Assembly: GCA_023627715.1 (NCBI GenBank)
Contig: JAMAHW010000009.1
Coordinates: forward strand, 372,001 to 436,000
Length of the DNA stretch: 64,000 nt
Direction: 5' to 3'
Source: Periconia sp. R9002
Lineage: Eukaryota; Ascomycota; Dothideomycetes; Pleosporales; Periconiaceae
The notes beneath the pieces were generated by a model. The model was not told where the DNA came from. It ran no database searches and saw only the letters and a list, made by a program, of their open reading frames with translations. The stretch's first letter is position 1; each line of letters begins with the position of its first letter. Shown here in pieces: positions 42,757 to 54,878 of this stretch. The translations under genes were made by a program, and so were the position numbers.

Positions 42757-43888
42757 TCATTTACTTCTGCTAACTATCTCATCCATTGCGGAATAGTAAC
42801 CCTCCATCTCGGCAACCTCTCGGTCAAACCCCTTCGATAAGCATTTCGCGTCCCACCACTTCGAGTGCACACTCACTGCACCCTTCTCCACATCATCTTT
42901 TGTCGCCATGATAATGTTCCATTTAGGGTCGAGTGTCGTCCAAGGCATGGGACCGTTGCGTCGATGCGCGTAGTTCAGCAAATTTTGCTCGGGGCAACCA
43001 CTTTTGAATTTCGGTTGAGTTGTATTAGATGTGAGAGATGTATAGTGCGCGTGAAGTATATGCGAAGACGAAAAAACAAAGAACCCAGCGTTGAAGTAAT
43101 CCAGACCGTGTAGGAAATCTTGCTCACTCGGTGGAAACGAGTGACGACGTTTGATCTGCATTACTCTTAGCCAGTTGCTTCCTGATGGTGATCCCTTCTG
43201 GCAACTTCTGGCAACGAAGCAACTTACTTCAGGCGTACTTGCCATCATACCTCTCGGGAACGGCACTTTCCGTCTCGTTGTCGATTGGGCTGTCCGGGTT
43301 GGTGACAGCATGGACCAGCGCGGCTCCGGCATCTTCGAACACACCATCCAATGGGCCCGTCAAAGCGCTATCGACGTCTAGGAATGCGACTCGATCGTAC
43401 TGTTCATGTTGCCAGAGACGAAGCTTGGTCATGACATCATTCCACCTCGGGGCGTAAGGGCGGAACCACTCCCCCGTCGGTTGTGAGTCCACTGCTATCA
43501 CGACAGCACCATCGTTGTTCAGTCGTTCAATTTCGAGTGATGGAACGCTTCTAGTGACAATGACTACGTACGGTATGTTTCTACGTGTGCGAGTGGAGGG
43601 TTTGTGCATGAGATGGTAGCCTAGCAGGCGGGCGGCAGTGAAGTACTTGTCATCCCTTGAAGTGGTTTCCGTGGCGGTTTTGTTGTCGAGATTGGCTTGA
43701 GTACCAGCGAGGAAAGTGGCATATGCTGGGCGTTCTTTTCGTTTACTTTTCAGCCAGTTGCGCGTACGAGTATCCAATGGCGTCGTTTTGGTAGTCATAC
43801 TGTAGTGAGGAGAATCCGCAAAGAAGAAGAACAAAGTAAGAATTGCACATGTGCTGAGTATCAATGAACGAAGGTAGAGTGGGCTCAT
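42757..43888 (-). CDS. Glycosyltransferase family 8-like protein, type II membrane
   Basis: Two exons, 43888-43239 and 43165-42757, give 352 residues. A signal-anchor (about residues 7-24, LRSLILSTCAILTLFFFF) places a Golgi-type catalytic domain in the lumen. The catalytic DXD metal motif is at residues 171-173 (FLDVDSALTGPLD), preceded by KLRLWQHEQYDRV. The C-terminal exon has the family features YFNAGFFVF, PEQNLLNYAH and WTTLDPKWN. It probably transfers a sugar from a UDP donor, as in galactinol-synthase or GlcNAc-transferase-like relatives; the acceptor is unknown. The 73-base intron with acceptor CTAAG is the only in-frame join. An upstream ATG at 43927 would add 13 residues. Confidence 0.85.
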
Positions 43889-45369
43889 CCTAGTATTGTC
43901 ACTGTGAGTGCAAAGGGTCGAATTCATTGAAGCGAAGAATGGAAAAAGAATGCTGGCAATACAAAGGAAAACGTGGACTGTTTGAGTGAACGCTCTGTGA
44001 GCTTCCAAAGAACAAATTGACGATTTGAAAGCGCTCTGAATCTCTTCTAGATTCTGGATGTCTTGAACTGAAACAGAACGTTAAGATATTTCGAGTAACT
44101 GCTGGCGAGTGCTTCGACGCTTTGCGTCAACGGCCCGTGAGTGATTCACATGGAAGCCTTATGAGCTGAATAGAAACAGATTTTGCTTCTTTCATCTTTG
44201 CTTTTCCTCACCCATGAAGTTTCCGGCAGAGTGAAGGAGACAACAACCCCTTCTAGCTTTTTTTTTCTACACAAATCTAGATCCAAGTACTCACTTCATC
44301 AAACCCACATAGGTAGTCCCCTCTCTGTCGTCTACTGAACAAACCCCACTCCTTTCCCCAACTAACCAAGCCATGGTGCAAGCACACCCTGCTCTTCCCC
44401 AAAGACATAATTGACCCTTTCTCCTAGCTCCCTGCCCAAGTGCCGCCCCTGAAATATGATCGGCGATGTGCAAGCATAATTCGAGGCCATGCCAACGGTA
44501 GATCGCGCCTTTAGTTCTATACCTAAGTTATGATTAGCGAAGTGGGTACGCTAGTTCGGAGGAGAGGAACGCGCGGGTAAATAACAAAATCTCCGGCAAC
44601 GCTTTTCCTCGATGCTTGAACAAGCTTGAAAGTTGCCCGATACGATTCGCGATTAGGTTGTCCTTTAGCAGGATGAATTTACTGGCGGTGAGACATGTGA
44701 TGAGGATGGCCAAAACTTAATGTGACTGTGTGTACTTTGCGGGATCGCAATCTTAGTAGGTAGCAGCGTGGATCAGGGGCTCTATAGTTGTATGACATCG
44801 ATAAGGGGTGGGGTCTAGTGTGGGGCGGCTAGAGTGAGGCCTCAGTGCGAAGCTGGAGGAGCTGAGGCTGGAGGAGGGTGCTGCTTTGACGTTGCTGGTC
44901 ACCGGTGAGAAAATCTGCAATGCATAATAATCGACCGATTCAGATTGTGCAGTGAGACGGTGCTGTATTAGGTGATGTCCTGTTTCTGTGGGAGGGTTCG
45001 TTATCTTATCAATCTTAAGTTGGATTGAGCAATATGATTGGCGGTGGCCATTGGACTTGCTTAAATAGGAAATTCCTCTTACCCCATCGATCACTGGCTT
45101 ATGATAGTGCACTGTAATCCCCTTAGTTGCCCAAAACAAGTAGGGAACAAACTTGCAATAATGCACTGCAGGGTATCAAGATGAATTGTCTAAATTAAGT
45201 AATGATATAAATTGCCTGTTAATCGCAACCACTTCGTCATAATTGCAAGCAGCTTCATATGCCTAAGGACTCATGCAATTGTTGTACGTCAATCAAGACA
45301 TGCTTGTGTGCGAAAAGCGACGCAAAGAATACACCGGGTGAAAAAAAAATTGAAGGAAAACAATCCCCA
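43889..45369. other. Intergenic
   Basis: About 1.5 kb without a supported gene. Minus-strand open frames at 44291-44473 and 44753-45166 lack any coding features. Confidence 0.4.
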
Positions 45370-47859
45370 TCAACCCAACCGCACTGTCTGTACCTTCGCA
45401 TTGATCTTGTTCCAGTCTTCCTCGCTCATCCACGTACCCCATTCTCTGAAATGAATCCCATCCTCTTCCACCAAAAACAACACAAAGTGGCGTCTTTCAG
45501 GGCTGTACTTCCCTCCGTACCCTTCCGCAACTAACATGACTTTTTTCATCCCAAAATCCCAGACCGTGCCATCGTCCATGGTGTGGGGTTCTGCCGAATA
45601 AGGATCTGTCTTGTGGAGCCAACCTATTTTCGCTCGGAATGTCAGGATGCCTGTGCGTAAGACATCAATAATGCATGGGTCGTAGTCTTCGTTGGAAATT
45701 TCACTATATTCCTCAACCAATTGGTATTCGGCGCCTTCTGGCCACGGCCACTCGATCCTGATGTTCCGGGATTTGGTACTGCCGTCTTCTTCGTTGAAGT
45801 AATATTGATGAGTGTAATGCACAGCCATGTTCCAGGCAGCCCAAGTCCACGTAGGTAAGAAAGGTCGCTTATCCGAGCTTCTGAGTCGACGAGTTGAAGT
45901 TTTGCTTTGCTGGGGGTTCTTAACTTCCCAACAGAGTGCACGAGCAAGAAATCCTACGGGAAGTCCTTCAAAGAGGCGCATTCGCTTGTCCGTCGCACGC
46001 TCTATGTCACTGGCGACACCAGCAAACGCGGCCAGAACATCTTCTTGAAATGACAGCGACCGCCAATTGTAATTCTCCACATGCGTCGCGTATTGGGCGA
46101 ATGGACCAGTAGGCGTGCTGCGCATTGTTTGAAGGTCCTTCGCAGTCGAAGAATGGCTGTGGAAGATGGGGCGACGAAAGCATCCCTTTTTAGATGGCTG
46201 AATCTCGCCATATGATGATTCAGAGCAATGATAGTAAACCCTATCATTGGCAAATATAAGTTTGCGAGGCGAAAAGTAGCTTTCCTGATAGGTCCATCCT
46301 CGTCTGGACCAGGGGGTTTCCTCGATTACGGCTTCCGCATCATACTTGTTACATCGCCGCAGCTGAAGGCCGTCCAACCAGCCTTCACATGCATTCGTAT
46401 TTCTGGGGTTTGATCGAATTCCAGCCAACCCGGCATCCGCATGCGTACCACTGGCCGCTACTATGGCCATCACTGCCGATTTGTATATCTCATCCATAGC
46501 AGAAAGAGTTTGCTTCTTTTCTAATACGTCATCCTGTATAATGCACACTGAATCTACCCATAGATATCGTATACCCATCTCTTTAGTGACGTACATAGCA
46601 TCCGCGACGGTTTTAGAAAGACTCCGATTTTGAAGATCAATAACCTCGGAATCAAGGTCCCCGTCGACACTGATCACGTCTTCACGGCGCGCTATGTACT
46701 GCTCAACCTGACCCCAGACGTAACTGAGCGCAGCATAACGACAGGTACCCCTGGCGACGATGACCTTGTTGATAGAACAATCGATGACACGCAAGATATA
46801 ACTTCTTGTTTTGGAACGTCTGATTCGCATCAGTCCTTGCCACCCAGGACGGCAAAGGCTGTGTTCTAGTCTACACTGCTGAGCCCACATCTGAAGCGTT
46901 CCAATGTCGATCTGATTCTCTGAAACCGGAGGCATAGCTAGTTTTTTGATCATGAGTTCGCTATAAGAATCACCTTTCAATTTCGTGACGTTGTTCACGA
47001 CGCAGAATTCAAGGTCGTCGAAGCCAGTTGGACCGAAGTTGCGTATAACTTCGATTCCTTCCAATCGAAACTTGACTAATAAACAGACGTAAAGTTAGTT
47101 GAAAATCGAACAAAGCTATTTGCTCCAAGAACGAGATATGCCAACACCACACTACGCAACGTCTCCGTACGTACTTCGGAATTTGCCGAAAATTTCGGAA
47201 TGTTCTAACAGCTTCTCTGGCCATGGCGGTGGAGGGGTAGAAGAATTTTCGCAACGGCATAGAATCATAATCTCTTCTTCAGACTTCATACGCACATCGT
47301 TTCGTGGGTTCGGCCCATAGAGTTCTTTCATGCCCCGGTAAAGCAGATCACAAAGCGTGCAACTGTACTTGTTCAATTTGACATTTTCCCAATTGCCCAA
47401 CTTGAAGTCTTCCCATGGTTGCTCAGAAAGGCGCGTTAAAGAAGTTCCATCCGGCAGTTGATCCACTCCTACAGAAGACTTGATGTTTCTGATTAATGAG
47501 GCGCGCCAATCTACCACAGCGCAACACTCACAAAGCTCTCTCCGTTCCGGACTCACGTTGGTGTACAGTATCCCATTAGTTCTCAACGGATCGGTACCGA
47601 CTCTAACTCGAGCTCTTTGCAGCATAGTCTCAGTCACATCTTCATCATTTACGATGGGCGATGCGGGCAGTGGGAATTGTGTAGATTCAGTCGCTTCTAG
47701 AATTCTTTCTGCTTCTTGTGACGCGTCTTCTTCTTTTTCTGCTTGCTCGGGAGTATCAACTTCTGGGTTTTCAATCCGTGCTACCGCCTTGCCCTCTGAG
47801 GTAGTACGGCGTCTGGACAGCCTAGATAGGGACAGAGAAGATAGCGCGGGGATAGGCAT
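45370..47859 (-). CDS. HET-domain protein
   Basis: Two exons, 47859-47175 and 47075-45370, give 796 residues. The 99-base intron has donor GTACGT, branch CTAAC and acceptor TTAG, and the join is exact in phase. A disordered, acidic N-terminus (about 1-75) is followed by a Cys-pair region (CECC near 112 and CTLC near 168). The HET domain begins near residue 342: YAALSYVWG, GIRYLWVDSVCIIQDD, VAASGTHADAGL and RGWTYQESYFSPRKL are all present. The C-terminal part has the usual aromatic-rich extension. HET proteins mediate allorecognition cell death in studied species; which partner this one uses is unknown. There is no transmembrane segment, unlike the HET gene at 5.7-8.1 kb. Confidence 0.92.
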
Positions 47860-48421
47860 GATGCATCAGTTCTTCGGTCTCTGTGTATGTAGGTGAAGCC
47901 TCAATGGCCAATACCAGCGCGCTGGGCGGTAGATCGCCGCTCTCTTCGCAAAGAGCGCTGGGTGTATTCCTATATCATGCTAAGAACCATGACTCAGAGT
48001 CGAAGTGCATAGAATGAAGGCAAATATAAACAGGAACACTCGGTGCAGTCGAGGGAATAGAATGAGAGAGAGAATCTTGCTCGTCATAGCTGAGACGAAG
48101 AAGAGCGCCGCCGCGATGTCACTGTCAGACTGATCGCGGGCTAGACCCAGCTTGTGTTAGCTTATTCTAGCCCAATGTAGACTAGCCTACATGTCTATTC
48201 ACCCCCTACGTTGTACCAGGTTCTAGAACAATGAATTAACGAAACTTTCTGTTCCTTTACTCACGAATTTCTTTTCGTTCTACTTGAGTTGACCAATTTT
48301 TTCAAACGTTGCATCAGGCAATGATTAGACTCCATGAAAACTTAAGCAATATAACTCTATTGATCTCTTTTGGTGGTTAATTACGACGACTATCTCGGTC
48401 TCCAGAAACTGATCAAGCTAT
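47860..48421. other. Intergenic
   Basis: HET promoter and the 3' flank of the SnoaL-like gene; no gene seen. Confidence 0.45.
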
Positions 48422-49195
48422 CTAACTGCAGACTTCATAGTCAGGATTGCAAGGCCAATGTTGACCATCTTTTGGAAGCGGGGCACCCGCCAAAGTGCTC
48501 TGCTCCCTCAATTCAGTAATCCATCTCCGCCCTCCCCGATCTTCTACCACGATGTACGCAGCGTTGGGCGCGTGAGCCGTCACCCCGTTCTTATACACTC
48601 CTCCATTAAATCCCTGCGTAGACACTATACCTCCAATGCTGGTAGCATTCCACGAGTCGGGCGACGCAACGTAGTAGTCGCGAAACTGCTGGAATTGGAC
48701 AAAGTGCTCGCCGATGGAGTTGCTGAAGGCTTTGTAGATTTGTAGGAATCCATCGCGGTTGTATCTTGTACCGTTGAAAGAGAGGCGAGCACTCGGGTGG
48801 AACGTGTCTTCGTACCCGGGTATCCAATCCGTATTAGTGGGATCGTCTGAACGTGGGTATGGGTAGAAGGCTGCCGTCAAACGATTAATAAATGTGATCG
48901 CCATGAATGAAAAGGATGTTTCGTACAGAGAATACGGCATTCAACCCACGCCGCTAGTTGAACGTTTCTCGGCTTGCTCGCATCGTTGGCTGTATCACAG
49001 GCGGCCCTAGGGTCGATCTTGAGACGTGCGGCAGCTGCTGTGCTAGGAAACGGCGTTGGTGGAATTCCAGGGCTGTAGGTGTCATCTTGGGCTGATACAG
49101 CCGTAAGACTGCAAGCCGCGCCTGTAGCAACTTCGTCAGAATGTATTGCTTGCAAAAATTAAGCGGACAGTACCTAGTATAGTAGCCCAACGCAT
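48422..49195 (-). CDS. Secreted SnoaL-like protein
   Basis: Three exons, 49195-49174, 49130-48936 and 48870-48422, give 221 residues. The 22-base first exon joins to make a clean signal peptide, MRWATILVATGAACSLTAVSA. The mature protein has a Cys-containing N-terminal helix (RAACDTANDASK, WVEC) and then a SnoaL/NTF2-like cone fold suggested by YEDTFHPSARLSFNGTRY, QFQQFRDYYVA and the C-terminal beta strands (AAYIVVEDRGGRRWITELRE). It ends in two more Cys (WPCNPDYEVC), consistent with disulfides. N-glycosylation sequons (NGT, NAT) fit secretion. Two donors nine bases apart (GTATTC and GTACGA) are both in frame at the second intron, so the protein may be 221 or 224 residues. Ligand or activity unknown. 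Confidence 0.75.
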
Positions 49196-50746
49196 AGTGA
49201 TCGTGCAGAAGAGAATGGATGCGGAATTTTGGATGCCAAAGTATCCCGTTTCGAAAGGAGTATGTCCATTATAAGTAGTGCTCCCTCGACGCGCTAGCAT
49301 TTTCAGCCCATACTAACATTTCAAAATTGTTAGATTCCGTCTACGCTAAAAGTGGCAGCGTATAGTGGAACTCGCAAATCCAAGCCTCGTGAAAATTGGT
49401 GACAACTGGCACCCCATTGTGAAAGTGAGGCTAGATTGCATTGAAACGTGCTCTTAATCCCCGATGCCTTACAAGGTATTCGATCCAGTTGGAATTTTTC
49501 GTCGTTGTTTTCTCGGGCGAGCCAGCATGTCATCCATCGACGCCCACCGGAAATAGACAAAGGCAAGATGGACTAGCGCTTTTGAGTTAGGATAGCAACA
49601 ATACCGAATACCGCAACTAACAGCCACCCCTGCCCTCTTAGTAGGAGCCTAGGAGGAATAGTATTATGCAATTACCAGACACTGCGGTGACAATCCAGGC
49701 TGGCCGCTGCATTTATTTCTCCGCACGAGAGCAAACGACCCCGAACGTATGCGACAAAACTACAAATCAGCATACGGACTTGGAGCAATGTACGCGACAT
49801 AGCGGGTAGTAAATCGGCTAGTAAATAACATTTTCAGTATAGGTAGTAAATAATATATTCCGCGTTAGGGTGATGTGCATATACACTTGCTGTTTATGAC
49901 GCCATCAGCGTTATGTCCGAGTTTTCAGCACTGTGTATGGACTTAAAAATTTCCTTTCCGTGCTTGTATTTTTTTCCCCGTTGCTTGGTCGCTGATTGCT
50001 TGGCTCTCGGAGGCTCCGAGCGCAAACTAGACAGGCTCTACCACGTTAAGGTTAGCATGGATGCTACATAACTGATCTTTCCTCAGGATGTATCATGTTG
50101 GGGATGCTTCGAGTCCGACAATCCATGAACTTGATTTGCGCTCTTCCGTTCCGTTCCGCGTTCGTCAAGCGCCTCACTGCCGTTGTTTCTTACATAAATC
50201 ATAGTTTCTACTAGTTTTTGATGTGCCGGTACCGCAAGAAATTCCATTGGAGGGCGATAAAATATGCGGTAATGGGAGAGGCATTGTGGTATTCGGAGTT
50301 CATCAAACCTATGAGGATGCCAGATATTTTTTGTCGAGAGTTGTAGTGCTGCGTGATCGAGGTCTCATCCTTTCATTGTACAACGAGATGCGTTCAATGT
50401 CCTTCGGTCAATCTCGCCCCACTGGCTCTTGTCTAGATGTGCCATGCTTTTCAATACCATATTTCGATGATTCAATCATGTGGCTTTCTGGTTTGCGCCA
50501 AAGGACAAGGTGTAAGCTCCACGCTTTTGCCCAAATTATTGTGCATTAGAAGTACCTGTCCGTCTATAGCTCGAAGAAGAAGGGAAGGAAGATCCGGAAA
50601 GGATTGGGGTATCATGACAACTCCAATCTGGGCCACGACGAAGGACTTACAGAAGCCTCCTCTCGAATACTTGACCCTTTGGAGTTAAAACCACACTCAT
50701 CATTACTACCCTCATGAAGCCCTTGTGCCGCCAAAGCTCAGCTCCC
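49196..50746. other. Intergenic
   Basis: About 1.5 kb with no supported gene. Contains a small cluster of TAGTAAAT direct repeats near 49806-49850 and short open frames at 50223-50688 without features. Confidence 0.4.
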
Positions 50747-52128
50747 TCACGGTTTAGACTCACCCCGCATCCACACTTGTCCCATGCGCTGCCAATCATC
50801 CTCCAAGTCATTCCCTGAAAATCCCCACATCATCTTTTCTTCGCGTATCTTTTGAATTTTCTCCGTGAAAACTTTGTTCCAATCGGCCTTCTGCTCTGGT
50901 GAGACTTCATGATCAGCCCCCTGCCGTTTAATTTCTTCTCCCAACTCTTGTAGGGCAAATTCCGCATTTAGACAGCCCAGTACGCCTCCGTAGATGTCCT
51001 TTTCCGGGAGATCCCCTTTCTTCTTGATTTTCCTCACATCCTCGTTCTTGGAAACATAGTCGCGGAGGAGGGGAGGAAGTTGGGATAGGGCGCGATCTAA
51101 GAGAGGAACTCGGCAGATGGGGCAAGTGTGATGCGGGTATCTTGCAGGATCTGGCAACGGAGTACTCATCCATTTTTCCAGGCATTCCTTGCCAATGACA
51201 TGACCACAGTATTTGATGCTGTGCGGATAATCTGCAATCAAAGCTTCGACCGAGAAGTTTTCGGTGTCTAGATATCCGTTCTGGCAAATGGGACACGATT
51301 GCTCCTCGTCTGGCAGCCTTTTGATAGTATCAAGTGGAGCAGCGGATGCAAATGTGTCAATTTGGATAGCGCGTGCCTGGTGAATTAATCGTTGCATAAT
51401 ACGCTGGCTTGGAGATAAGCTACGATTTGGTTCACGGCTTGACACATCTCGCAGTTTCTCCAGCATATCTTTGTGAAGATCGGCATAATTGTGGTGTAGT
51501 ACTAACGCAAATGCTGAATCCATGTGATCTTCTGCTTCCCACTCAATTTCGTAGGGGCTATCATCTGGGTCCGTAAGCGCGATGTAAAGTTTCTCCATAT
51601 CAGTTAATGCTTCTTTATCGACGCCCCTCTGCTTCTCAATGGCGGAGCGGAAGAGTCGTACCATGTGCGGTTTATCCAGGGTTTTTTCATGCAATTTGAT
51701 AGTGTCCGCCAGGAAACGTCTAGCTTTGTCGCATTCGGTCGTCCAAGCTGCCCTGGTCATGACATTGGGGTCGACTCGGAACACGATCGAAGGGTTTTCT
51801 GCTGCCCAGCGACCTTTTACATGTTCAACGTAATCAAGAGAGCACGGGAGAATTTCCTCTATATCGAATAACGTGAATTGTCGAGCGCGCTTGAGCCGGT
51901 ACCACCGCTGCCGGACCTCTTTGTATACTATACCTACACGTCAGTACCCAACCTTTGTATCACAGGCGCTATCCTTCAAGTTCGAAGAATGCGTCTTCTC
52001 ACTTCTCACGACTTACCTTCAGCCTGCGCGGGTACATCGCTAGTGCGTAAGCGGTAATCAATGGAGCCGGCGGCAGTCGCGGTATCATCCTGGTCGCTGG
52101 CACCGGAATCTGAAAGATCTTGATCCAT
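50747..52128 (-). CDS. RING-finger protein (putative E3 ubiquitin ligase)
   Basis: Two exons, 52128-52017 and 51927-50747, give 430 residues. The RING begins with CPIC at residues 249-252, continues with CGH and KEC, and closes with CPIC near 306-309, giving a C3H-type ligand order with an extended first loop. The N-terminal 240 residues are acidic and helical without a recognised domain; the C-terminus is charged. RING proteins bind E2 enzymes and direct ubiquitin transfer; the target is unknown. Exon 1 was inferred from an ATG-led acidic stretch ending at GTAAGT, with branch CTGAC. Two acceptors six bases apart (GTGTAG and GTATAG) are both in phase, so two residues are uncertain. The gene runs in the same direction as the three genes to its left. 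Confidence 0.83.
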
Positions 52129-53492
52129 AATTCCAGGGTTACCTGTAAGAGAAGATTGTGAGCATCAATATCGCGCTGTTGGGTGAAGGTGGGGTGGAGC
52201 GAGTCGACAGTAGCGGGGTGTAGTAGATGTCGCTTCCCGCTAGGTTGGGTACGTGTCCGAGCAGCGCACGTGCTCCAATAGACAGTGAGCTATTTGTATA
52301 TACTAAATTTGTTTCCAGTTTGACCTCTGTGCCGTGAATGGAGTTCCAACAGTGTCCAAAGAATGCTTCGAAAATATGGCAACGGCGGATTGTGAGTATT
52401 CAATGTGGCCTAGGTAAACAACATTGAAGGCATTCATGCCCATGTGTGTCAGCCAAGAAGAAATCCGCAATGAGTATCAAGCATTTGCACTTCATGTATG
52501 AACGAGAAAATCCTCGATAATAAAATTCAGGTCAAAGCATGTAAAAGTCCACAGTCAAGATCTATGTGGGTATCAACAGCAAGCACGTAGGTATATAGAT
52601 GTCTTGACGTTGATTATGAAGATCGATGATATCAATATGAATCAATTGATGTAATGTGAAATAGGTAATATGAAATATGTAATGTTGCTCATGAGCTGGT
52701 ATTTGAAAGATTGCTATCGAATATACTGCCTACAATTATGAACATATGCACTATAAAACACACAACGCATTTCGCCTGTAGCCTCGTCGAGTATAGCACT
52801 TGAGCCATCAATGTATCGTGAAATGAAGCGCGGATTTGCTCCACCTGCGTGCAACAGTCATTAGCATGTGCGCATGTATGTCTTACCCGAGTAAGTCATT
52901 GCAGCATTCATGTAATGACCTTACTCATACGATGATACCATTTCTCTTTTTCAAAGATTGATGTACGAAGGAGCGCTATAGGTATTGATTGATCCGGAGG
53001 AACAACGCCCCGCAGGATTATTCGCCCATGGTCTAGGCTAAAATGACCTATCAGAATACAAGTTTCATTGTGAAACACGAAAATGATCATAAATCAACAA
53101 AAGCGTGTAGGTAGATGTGGGTGTATATCGAGGTTTCGTACGGGTGATGCCCTCGGCATTCGGTGCTCATTCGGTACGAGCATACCGCCGAGATGATTAA
53201 TGTTCGTTTTCTACAGCTAGATTGGCTCCACACTGATCACAGATGCAAAACAGCTAGCTTTATCTGGAAATACATCTCTTATTCGTCCGCGAACGAGATC
53301 GCGATCATTAGATCTGGTCTAGTACGATCAATTGATATGTATCCAGAGTAGAATATCATCATCGCATAGCAATATGATCGCTCACGAATTTCAGTATAAA
53401 TATTACTTCGAATTCGCCGATTCATTCACTGTCCTCCCATCATTTCATTATCCAAACAATCTTTGCGAATACCTTGTCACCACTGCAACACC
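52129..53492. other. Divergent intergenic region
   Basis: About 1.4 kb, AT-rich, promoter space for the RING gene and the NmrA-like gene; no gene seen. Confidence 0.4.
53395..53402 (+). promoter_or_regulatory. Candidate TATA box
   Basis: TATAAATA about 98 bases upstream of the NmrA-like ATG. Motif match only. Confidence 0.35.
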
Positions 53493-54392
53493 ATGTCCTC
53501 AAACGTTCTCATCTTTGGTCCTACCGGCAATGTGGGACGTGTTGCTGCAATTGAAGCGCATGCAAGAGGCGCAAAAGTATGGCTTGCTATGCGAGACACC
53601 AGCAAGCAAATCGAAGGTTTAGATGGGAACTCCGACTACGCTCGTGTCCAGGCGGATCTTTCCAAGCCCAGCTCGCTAGAAAACGCGGTCAATCAATCTG
53701 GTGCAAAATCTGCATTTGTCTACACCATACCTGAGAGCGAGGACTCTATGAAGAAGAGTTTCGATGCTCTCAAGAGCGCAGGCATCACCTACATCGTCCT
53801 TCTCTCTTCGTATGGCGTCAAGGGCGAAGCATCGGACGAAGCGAATCAGAAAGTGGTGATTCCTGCATTGCATGCGAGGACTGAAATGGCACTACATGGG
53901 GCCGGAATTCCCCATGCAGTGGTCAGACCCGCGTATTACAACACGAATATCCTGCCAGAAGCTGCAGACATTAAGAAAGGCCACGTAAAAATCCCGGCAG
54001 CCAACGCTGTTTTCGATTACCTCTCTCCACAAGATATCGGAGCGGTATGTGGATCGCTGGTCGTGAATCAGCCCGCAGAGAGTTCCAAAATCATCACACT
54101 GTGCGGCCCGGATGTCATGGCTCAAAAGGACGCCTATGGAATTATCGGCCGTGTCCTAGGTCGTTCTGTGGAGGTCACTGAGATAGATGGAGAGGAGTTT
54201 ATCAAGAAGGGGACGTGGCCAGAACCTGTAGCACGTATGCTTCTTGGTGTCTACGCCACCCAGATGGATGCCCAAACAGCATATCCTGACGCTGTACACC
54301 AAGAGGCAGTAGCAAACATCAAAAAATATAGCGGAAAAGAGCCAACGAAGTTTGAGGACTGGGTGAGGGCAAACAGAAGTGCATTCGAATAG
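53493..54392 (+). CDS. NmrA-like NAD(P)-binding protein
   Basis: Single exon of 299 residues. The start is the ATG at 53493 (ACACCATGTCC, good context), and the frame upstream opens only from TTG. The glycine-rich dinucleotide motif GPTGNVGR sits at residues 8-15, with the typical atypical-SDR continuation (VLLSSYGVKG, RTEMALHGAGIPHAVVRPAYYNTN). The family covers NmrA-type redox sensors and isoflavone-reductase-like enzymes; the absence of a clear SDR Tyr-X3-Lys pair favours the NmrA/HSCARG side. Cytosolic, no targeting signal. It is 382 bases from the HerA-like gene on the same strand, but no functional link is evident. Confidence 0.9.
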   Translation: MSSNVLIFGPTGNVGRVAAIEAHARGAKVWLAMRDTSKQIEGLDGNSDYARVQADLSKPSSLENAVNQSGAKSAFVYTIPESEDSMKKSFDALKSAGITYIVLLSSYGVKGEASDEANQKVVIPALHARTEMALHGAGIPHAVVRPAYYNTNILPEAADIKKGHVKIPAANAVFDYLSPQDIGAVCGSLVVNQPAESSKIITLCGPDVMAQKDAYGIIGRVLGRSVEVTEIDGEEFIKKGTWPEPVARMLLGVYATQMDAQTAYPDAVHQEAVANIKKYSGKEPTKFEDWVRANRSAFE

Positions 54393-54878
54393 TGGCGTAT
54401 GTTAGCATAAGGCTCACTCTGGAATTCGAGAAATGTTTCGTAGAAGAATTATTATCCTCATTGAAATTCTCATTTGTGATTTTCTTGATGCTGCCTATTT
54501 GGAGCGGCGTAGTTCCAGAGGTCGTGCACGATACACATTGCCTAAAAGGGAAGGCGTGCGCCACGCTAAGCCTCACAGCGCCGTCTATGCGCTTCATCAA
54601 CACCAAGTCTACTCTAAACGATTGGTATTCGTCGACGAAAAACGCTGACGCCCACGTTGTCGCATGAATCCGATTGTGGCTTGTACATACCAAAGTGGAA
54701 GCTGCAAGCCTGAGCAAACTGGCTCGCAAATACCTGTGCTCACACATGTGCGCTTGACGCATATAAACAGTACATGGTTCCTCGTGAGCATTTCATCCCG
54801 AAATTCACATTGAAATCCCGCATCGGGCTAGTGCTGTTAGTTAGTGCACAGACCACGCAGGCACCACCTCTACGCGAG
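54393..54878. other. Intergenic and leader of the HerA-like gene
   Basis: Holds the NmrA 3' flank and a TATA-like element at 54762-54768. An in-frame ATG at 54774 exists but lies only six bases after that element. Confidence 0.45.
54762..54768 (+). promoter_or_regulatory. Candidate TATA box
   Basis: TATAAAC upstream of the HerA-like gene. If used, transcription would begin near 54790, which favours the ATG at 54879 over 54774. Confidence 0.35.

Noticed and set aside
50223..50688. Overlapping open frames in the spacer left of the RING gene
   Set aside because: Non-ATG start, no motifs, two frames of equal quality; most likely chance.
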